Positions 58,383 to 64,000 of a DNA stretch of 64,000 nt are shown piece by piece (the stretch's first letter is position 1; each line of letters opens with the position of its first letter). The position numbers and the translations under genes were made by a program. A model generated the notes under the pieces. It saw only the letters and a program-made list of their open reading frames with translations, was not told where the DNA came from and did not search any database. This DNA comes from Bacteroidota bacterium (GTDB taxonomy: Bacteria; Bacteroidota; Bacteroidia; AKYH767-A; OLB10): the NCBI GenBank assembly GCA_016717725.1, contig JADKFA010000014.1, positions 22,237-86,236 of the forward strand, written 5' to 3'.

Positions 58383-58715
58383 TCATTTTTGTTCTTTTCT
58401 ATTGATTAAACTATCTACTTGCAATTTTGCCTTCTCCATATTGTGTTCTGCGTCGATTTTGTTCGAAGCAGTATCTAAATCAATGCCCTCCACTTTATTT
58501 CCAAGAAAGTAAATAAAATGCTTTTCGTTATATTCATAAGAAAACAAGGAATCGGCTGTTGTTTTATCGATACCAATAAAAATTATACTCAAAGGCTTTC
58601 CTGCAATTTCTAGCACATCTTCCTTCGTCATGCCCGTTTTAACATCTTCAATTTTCTGCGCCACTGCTATCATCGGAGCAGCAAGAATCTATAAACTTAA
58701 AATTACTTTTTTCAT
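58383..58715 (-). pseudogene. small BamE/SmpA-like exported protein with amber codon in its signal peptide
   Basis: From ATG 58715: MKKVILSL, then TAG at 58689-58691, then in the same frame ILAAPMIAVAQKIEDVKTGM. Read through, it is a standard signal peptide followed by DVKTGMTKEDVLEIAGKPLS, the BamE/SmpA-like helix pattern (G-M-T...V...G-x-P). 110 residues. TTG or CAG mutated to TAG would explain it. An internal ATG at 58673 gives a 96-residue form without full signal. May be a real mutation or a base-call error. Confidence 0.5.
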
Positions 58716-58799
58716 TTTAATCGAAGTTAATTCATCAGTAAATATTTATAGCAACTCGGATCTTATAGCATCCTAGAAATAAATCCGTGAAAATCCGTT

Positions 58800-58990
58800 T
58801 TACCATCCATCGCTAAAGCTACGGATGGTTATATCCGTGTCACTTGCCCCGCAGCACAGCGGGGTCCGCGCCTGCCTGCCGCAAGCAGGTTCCAACTTCA
58901 GGGCGCAACATAGCGAAGCTTCACATAACCAATTCACCCCTGCAGTATTCCACTTTGTTCCAACTGCAGGGCTAAGCATTCCACTAATTC
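58800..58990. repeat. mosaic repeat region before the acyl-CoA dehydrogenase stop
   Basis: CCATCCGT/ACGGATGG hairpin (about 58804-58828), CCTGCCTGCCGCAAGCAGG, and CCTGCAGTATTCCACTTTG followed by CCAACTGCAGGG, shared with 11740 and 14329. No gene. Confidence 0.65.
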
Positions 58991-58998
58991 AACAATTG

Positions 58999-60801
58999 TT
59001 AAAACGGATATTTATTTGCTTCAATCATCGCTTTTGCAATTCTTCTTCTTGTCGCTACTGTATTCACGGGTGCCATTTTGCTGAAACGCTTTAAGCCCAT
59101 CAACAACATTCGTTGTTCATCACCTTCACACATGGCATTAATGGCATTCTTTCCATTTATATGTAAACGATCCACTGCATCATTCACATACGTGCTGGTC
59201 ATGTCAATTTGTAATTCACATGCTTCGGCACCTTTAGTAGCTACTAATTTTTGTGTTCTTAGTAAAATTGATTCCGCCATAAAAGTGTCGATAGCCATAT
59301 CTGCTATGCGCATGATTAGTTCTTGCTCTTTTGCTAACGTCATCATGTATTTTTGAACTGCAGTTCCTGCCACCATTAAAATTGCTTTTTTCATGTTCGC
59401 AATTACCTTGGTTTCCTCATCAAATAGTTGGTTGTTGCCATTGCCAAATTCAGGAATACCCATCAATTCTTTTTGTATCGCCATGGCAGGACCCATTAAA
59501 TCCAATTCGCCTTTCATCGCACGTTTTAAAATCATATCAACAGCAAGCAAACGATTAATTTCATTGGTGCCTTCAAATATTCTGTTGATGCGAGAGTCAC
59601 GATAAGCACGATCCATCGGGAAGTCGGCGGAATAACCGTAACCACCATAAATTTGTACACCTTCATCTACTACAAAATCCAAAACTTCCGATCCTGCAAC
59701 TTTTAAAATGGCACACTCTACCGCATATTCTTCTGCAGCTCCCAACAACGCACTTTCAAATGATTTTCCATTCGCCATCATCTCTTCTTCTTTATTTTCG
59801 ATGAGTCCGCTCACTCTGTAAATAGCCGATTCAATAGCAAAAATGCGAATGGCTTGTTCTGCTAATTTATGTTTGATGGCTCCAAACTTAGCGATAGGTA
59901 GTTTAAATTGCTCTCTAGTATTTGCATATTCTACCGACTGCGTACAAACTTGTTTTGATCCACCCAAAGCAGCAGCCGCTAATTTAGCACGACCAATATT
60001 TAAAATATTAAAGGCGATAAGATGTCCTTTTCCAATTTCTCCTAAAACATTTTCAACGGGAACTTTACAATCCATAAAAAATACTTGTCGGGTAGAAGAT
60101 CCTTTAATACCCATTTTATGTTCTTCTTCTCCGAGCGACAAGCCAGCATAATCTTTCTCAACAATAAATCCGGTGAACTTATCGCCATCCACTTGAGCGA
60201 AAACAGTGAACACATCTGCAAAACCAGCATTGGTGATCCACATTTTTTGTCCGTTGAGGATATAATGTTTTCCATCCGCTGAAAGAACAGCTTTCGTTTT
60301 TGCAGCCAAAGCATCGGATCCTGATCCAGGTTCTGTTAAACAATAGGATCCTTTCCATTCTCCAGTAGAGAGTTTAGGAAGGTATTTTGCTTTTTGTGCT
60401 TCTGTTCCAAAATATAAAATGGGAAGCGTGCCAATTCCGGTATGCGCAGCCATGGCTACAGAAAAAGAATGCCCAGCACCCAATACTTCCGTCATCAACA
60501 TTCCCGTTAGGAAATCTTTTCCAAACCCACCATATTGCTCAGGAATGGAAACGCCAAGCAAACCTAATTCGCCAGCCTTGTCCACCATAGAAGCCATTAA
60601 ACCGGGCTCCATAGCGTCAATACGATCGAGGTTAGGATAAATATTTTGTACTAAGAACTCATGAGCCATATCGGCCATCATGCGATGTTCTTCGTTGAAT
60701 TCTTCGGGTGTAAAAACGGAATTTGGGTCTGTGGTGCGAATGATAAATTCACCGCCTTTCAGTAATGTTAATTCGTTATTGGATTTGGTTTGCGCGGACA
60801 T
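58999..60801 (-). CDS. acyl-CoA dehydrogenase
   Basis: 600 residues: the ACAD fold (about 1-400) plus a C-terminal extension as in ACADVL/ACAD9-like enzymes. SYCLTEPGSGSDALAAKTKA, WITNAGFADVFTVFAQVDG, GIKGSSTRQVFFMDCKVP, AQAGY-like QIYGGYGYSADFPMDRAYRD and RIFEGTNEINRLLAVDMIL. Flavoenzyme of fatty-acid beta-oxidation, first step. Intact. Confidence 0.93.
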   Translation of the reverse strand: MSAQTKSNNELTLLKGGEFIIRTTDPNSVFTPEEFNEEHRMMADMAHEFLVQNIYPNLDRIDAMEPGLMASMVDKAGELGLLGVSIPEQYGGFGKDFLTGMLMTEVLGAGHSFSVAMAAHTGIGTLPILYFGTEAQKAKYLPKLSTGEWKGSYCLTEPGSGSDALAAKTKAVLSADGKHYILNGQKMWITNAGFADVFTVFAQVDGDKFTGFIVEKDYAGLSLGEEEHKMGIKGSSTRQVFFMDCKVPVENVLGEIGKGHLIAFNILNIGRAKLAAAALGGSKQVCTQSVEYANTREQFKLPIAKFGAIKHKLAEQAIRIFAIESAIYRVSGLIENKEEEMMANGKSFESALLGAAEEYAVECAILKVAGSEVLDFVVDEGVQIYGGYGYSADFPMDRAYRDSRINRIFEGTNEINRLLAVDMILKRAMKGELDLMGPAMAIQKELMGIPEFGNGNNQLFDEETKVIANMKKAILMVAGTAVQKYMMTLAKEQELIMRIADMAIDTFMAESILLRTQKLVATKGAEACELQIDMTSTYVNDAVDRLHINGKNAINAMCEGDEQRMLLMGLKRFSKMAPVNTVATRRRIAKAMIEANKYPF

Positions 60802-60980
60802 TTTTTTGAATAATTTTAATAAGTATACGTAAGTGAGAAACTAGGGTTTCAAAACCCTATGGTTTTTATTTTCGCTTTACCGAAGGTAAGAATTTTGTTT
60901 TAGACACTTATTCTGATCTTTTAATTTCTTTTTACTCTTCTGAACATAAACATGTTTATAAGGGTGAATGCTCTTAATTA

Positions 60981-61009
60981 TTGTGCTTGTTGCTTTTATC
61001 TTAATTTTG
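60981..61009 (+). promoter_or_regulatory. promoter of the Sua5/TsaC gene
   Basis: TTG at 60981-60983, 18 bases, TAATTTTG at 61002-61009. Good consensus match; predicts a leader of only a few bases before ATG 61017. Confidence 0.55.
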
Positions 61010-61016
61010 TGGCAGG

Positions 61017-61979
61017 ATGAAAACAGAGATCGGACGCCAAGTTGATAAAGCAATTTCTTTGCTGGAAGCAGGAGAGTTGGTGAGTATTCCTACTGAAACG
61101 GTGTATGGATTAGCTGCGAATGCCTTAAATTCATCAGCAGTTTATTCGATTTTTAAGGTGAAGGAACGACCCTCTTTTGATCCGCTTATCGTTCACATTC
61201 CACGAGTCGATGTTTTGGATCACTATGCACATTCAATACCTCGTATTGCGTATGATTTAGCGATGACATTTTGGCCTGGACCCTTAACTTTAATTCTTCC
61301 ACGTAAGTCTAATGTTCCCGATTTGGTGAGCTCGGGGTTGGATACAGTGGGTTTGCGTCAACCCGCTCATCCCTTAACATTGGAATTACTTTCTCAGTTG
61401 GATTTTCCATTAGCAGCACCGAGTGCAAATCCGTTTGGATATATTAGTCCTACTACGGCCCAGCATGTATTTGATCAGCTACAAGGAAAAATTCCTTATA
61501 TTTTAGATGGAGGTCCGTGTAGAGTAGGAGTGGAGTCAACAATTGTTGGATTTGAAAGTGATGAAATATTTATTTATCGTTTAGGAGGACTAACGTTAGA
61601 GGATGTACGAAAAGTGGCCCCACACTGTCAATTAAAATTAAATAGTTCATCAAATCCATTGGCGCCTGGCATGCTGAAAAGTCATTATGCGCCGAAGCAC
61701 CCTTTTTATTTAGGAGAGATAAGAGCGTTGATTGCGCAATTTGTAGGAAAGCGAATAGGTGTTCTTTCTTTTGATAAAAAATATACCGATGTTGAATTTG
61801 TTGAGGCGAATGAAATCCTATCCACTGAGGGAAATTTAGATGCTGCTGCTGTAAAATTATTTTCAGCTATGCGTGTATTGGATGCTTCTAGGGTTGATGT
61901 AATTCTAGGTGAATTTGTACCTGATATCGGTATTGGTAGAGCCATCAACGATCGCCTGAAAAGAGCTGCAACTTGGTAG
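61017..61979 (+). CDS. L-threonylcarbamoyladenylate synthase (Sua5 type)
   Basis: 320 residues: YrdC domain (GELVSIPTETVYGLAANALN, KERPSFDPLIVHI, WPGPLTLILP, RQPAHPLTLELL, APSANPFGYISPT, STIVGF) followed by a Sua5 C-terminal domain (APGMLKSHYAPKHPFYLGE). Makes the TC-AMP used for t6A37 in ANN-decoding tRNAs. Intact; convergent with the next gene. Confidence 0.93.
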   Translation: MKTEIGRQVDKAISLLEAGELVSIPTETVYGLAANALNSSAVYSIFKVKERPSFDPLIVHIPRVDVLDHYAHSIPRIAYDLAMTFWPGPLTLILPRKSNVPDLVSSGLDTVGLRQPAHPLTLELLSQLDFPLAAPSANPFGYISPTTAQHVFDQLQGKIPYILDGGPCRVGVESTIVGFESDEIFIYRLGGLTLEDVRKVAPHCQLKLNSSSNPLAPGMLKSHYAPKHPFYLGEIRALIAQFVGKRIGVLSFDKKYTDVEFVEANEILSTEGNLDAAAVKLFSAMRVLDASRVDVILGEFVPDIGIGRAINDRLKRAATW

Positions 61980-62028
61980 CTACGTCATTCGAATTAGCGA
62001 AATAAAATACCTCTCTATCGACAAACAA

Positions 62029-62077
62029 CTAGGGCTCTTATAAAAACGCAAACATTACGCTTTTATAAGAGCCCTAG
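62029..62077. terminator. bidirectional terminator-like hairpin between convergent genes
   Basis: CTAGGGCTCTTATAAAA (62029-62045) is exactly complementary to TTTTATAAGAGCCCTAG (62061-62077). The inner A/T blocks act as T runs in either direction. It sits between the stops of the Sua5 gene and the leftward SBBP protein. Confidence 0.75.
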
Positions 62078-62097
62078 CTCTGTCTTTATTAAAATTA

Positions 62098-64000
62098 TTA
62101 TTCTACTATAATTCTAAAATAACTAGACGACCCTTCGTTTTTTCGAATACCCACTAAATAAGCACCGCTTTCTAGAGTAGAAACGGGGATGCTTACCAAA
62201 CGACGAAATGAATAGTTATCACTCAACATTTGTCGGCCAGTTAAATCAAAAATGGATGCAGAGTAATCACCTTCAGTGGCAAGCTCAATATTGATCTTTT
62301 GATTGGCTGGTACAGGATAGATGCGTACATCTTCATTCGAAACTAAATCATTTAACCCAATGGTAGTAATGGTATAACAAGCAGAGGTATCGTTGCAACC
62401 ATTCTTAGTTACAGACAAAGCATATGAACCAGGAGTTGTTGGAATAAATTGTTTTGCGTTTGCCCCAAATATAGGAGCGTAATTATTATTGCAATCAAGC
62501 CATTGATAAGTTGCCGATACTTGTGTAGCCACCATGATATGTTGATTTACAGTAACGCTGGTATCTACCGTTCCCACAAATAAAATTCCTACTCCTGATG
62601 TTGTATTTAAACCACAACTTGCATTGGCAATACATCGGTAAAATAAATTATTAAATGGAGCTGTTAGCCCTGTTAATGTGAGTGTAGATGTTGAAGAACC
62701 TGAATAAACACCTCCATCTGTAATATCATTCCAAGTGGTTCCACCGTTGGTTCCTTCTTGCCATTTCAAAGTAAGATTTAGCCCTGTAGCTCCAATAGTA
62801 AATTGTGCTGAACCTCCTATACAGGCTCCCGCAGTTGAAGGTTGAGAAGAAATTACTGGATACTCACACTCTCCATATTTTGCGATCAATGCATCATTAC
62901 CACCAGAATTAGGAATGGAAACACTTAGGTTTTGTGGATCTAAATTTATTGCTCCTACTGTCCAATATCCTGAAGCAACAATGTCATTGTTGATCGGATC
63001 AAAATCTAATGCTCTAATATAATCTATACCTGCTGATCCAATTTTATGACTCCATTTGTAAACGCCATTGTTATCATACTTTGCAATAAATCCATCTCTA
63101 CCTGCATATGTTTTTACATAATTGTTGACATTACTTGGGTCGAAATCAGCAGAGTCAATAAATGATCCAGCAATGTATGCATCACCTGCGGCATTGGCAA
63201 TTATATAATTTGAATTATCTAAACCGTTACCTCCAATTCCTCCTGCCCAATTCAAATTTCCAACGCTAGAAAGTGATATTATAAATACGTCAGTACTTCC
63301 TTTGCTTTGAATATTTAACGTGTCAATTCCGGGATCGAAATCGACCACTGAGTTAAATGTTCCTGTCGCATAAATATTATTATTTGCTGTTGCAATTGAA
63401 TAGAGATTTTCAGCTAAAGCACCACCAAATTTCGTTGACCAATCATAAACTCCAGCTGATGAATAACGAGCAATGAAACAATCTGATGAACCTAAGGCAC
63501 TCACCGTAGTTCCTCCTACAGGATCAACATTCATGGTCGTAAAAAAATAACCGCCTACTAAAACATTATCATTTGCATCAACTACCACTGATTTCATATA
63601 ATCACTAGATAAACCTTGTAGGTTAAAGCCCCACTGAAAGTTACCAGAAGTATCATATTTTACGAGGAAAGGATCATAAGTGATAGTTGTATTTCCATTA
63701 TTTACCAGAAGAGTGCTCGCACCTGCATCTAAATCTACAGTTTGACTATTAAATTCTCCTCCTACGTAAAAATTTCCCGATGCATCTAAAGCAATGCTTT
63801 CAGCAATTTCAGTATTTAAATCTCCAATGGTTTTTGCCCAAACGAAACTACCAGTACTGTCATATTTTGTCATAAACACATCTAGTCCGCCCATCGAAGT
63901 TAAATTTGATAATCCCAGACCAGGATCAAAATCAACGGTGAGACTATAATTTCCGACCGTATATACATTTCCTAATGCATCAACATCAATTGAGAATACC
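62098..64000 (-). CDS. SBBP-repeat protein with T9SS sorting tail (5' end outside the window)
   Basis: The frame is open to the right edge (reading VFSIDVDALGNVYTVGNYSL there), so the start lies beyond 64000. At least seven SBBP/beta-propeller repeats with the pattern DASGNFYVGGEF, KYDTSGNFQWGF, DFDPGIDTLNIQS, IAKYDNNGVYKWSHKIG. Then an Ig-like module (SSQPSTAGACIGGSAQFTIG, FYRCIANASCG) and a type A tail (RIYPVPANQKINIELATEGD). Surface or secreted; role unknown. Confidence 0.87.
   Translation of the reverse strand, partial: VFSIDVDALGNVYTVGNYSLTVDFDPGLGLSNLTSMGGLDVFMTKYDSTGSFVWAKTIGDLNTEIAESIALDASGNFYVGGEFNSQTVDLDAGASTLLVNNGNTTITYDPFLVKYDTSGNFQWGFNLQGLSSDYMKSVVVDANDNVLVGGYFFTTMNVDPVGGTTVSALGSSDCFIARYSSAGVYDWSTKFGGALAENLYSIATANNNIYATGTFNSVVDFDPGIDTLNIQSKGSTDVFIISLSSVGNLNWAGGIGGNGLDNSNYIIANAAGDAYIAGSFIDSADFDPSNVNNYVKTYAGRDGFIAKYDNNGVYKWSHKIGSAGIDYIRALDFDPINNDIVASGYWTVGAINLDPQNLSVSIPNSGGNDALIAKYGECEYPVISSQPSTAGACIGGSAQFTIGATGLNLTLKWQEGTNGGTTWNDITDGGVYSGSSTSTLTLTGLTAPFNNLFYRCIANASCGLNTTSGVGILFVGTVDTSVTVNQHIMVATQVSATYQWLDCNNNYAPIFGANAKQFIPTTPGSYALSVTKNGCNDTSACYTITTIGLNDLVSNEDVRIYPVPANQKINIELATEGDYSASIFDLTGRQMLSDNYSFRRLVSIPVSTLESGAYLVGIRKNEGSSSYFRIIVE

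Overview
The window is a low-GC chromosomal segment from a member of the Bacteroidota, most likely a free-living or environmental one. Evidence: a PorP/SprF plus PorE-like pair of type IX secretion (T9SS) proteins, a gliding-motility-type C-terminal domain, at least six large secreted proteins with T9SS sorting tails, a SusC/CirA-style TonB receptor with a carboxypeptidase-like N-terminal domain, a type III glutamine synthetase, a DUF2723 membrane protein and several TAnnTTTG promoter boxes typical of the phylum. A futalosine hydrolase suggests menaquinone is made by the futalosine route.

Layout: 1-5.5 kb is a tightly overlapping rightward run (end of a CHU_C-domain protein, PorP-like, PorE-like, rarA, murB). 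5.5-7.7 kb holds a Fic-domain gene between the murB 3' end and a second, diverged copy of that 3' end. 7.8-11.5 kb has a lipoprotein, an initiator tRNA followed by an array of tRNA-tail/terminator relics, and a disrupted AbiE-type toxin-antitoxin pair. 11.9-19.4 kb: a dockerin-like T9SS protein, the potassium transporter kup and glnN. 20-26 kb, leftward: a flippase-like protein, a GT-C glycosyltransferase, a TonB receptor and an EVE-domain protein. 26-38.5 kb: dienelactone hydrolase, aconitase, lipoproteins, a kelch protein, a UMF1-type MFS transporter, a LutA-like protein and two tandem Ig-like T9SS paralogues (one broken). 38.7-46.7 kb: purB, fabD, folE, queD, mqnB, a VWA protein, psd and gdhA. 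47-52 kb: a putative aminopeptidase with a DUF2723 protein, a spermidine-synthase-like methyltransferase and pepD. 52.2-58.1 kb is a leftward five-gene cluster with two c-type cytochromes, a DUF5777 barrel, a NapH-like ferredoxin fused to TPRs, and a lysyl-oxidase-like T9SS protein. 58.3-64 kb: a BamE-like small protein, an acyl-CoA dehydrogenase, a Sua5/TsaC protein and a partial SBBP-repeat T9SS protein.

Two genome-wide features stand out. First, intergenic DNA is packed with palindromes, nested short repeats and 7-8 bp tandem repeats, often as inverted pairs touching stop codons. Second, nine genes carry single-base losses that restoring one base in a short homopolymer would repair, which looks like consensus sequencing error. 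A different group of lesions (nonsense codons in the AbiE pair, the Ig-like paralogue and the BamE-like gene) looks more like real decay. No transposase, integrase, CRISPR array or rRNA operon was seen.
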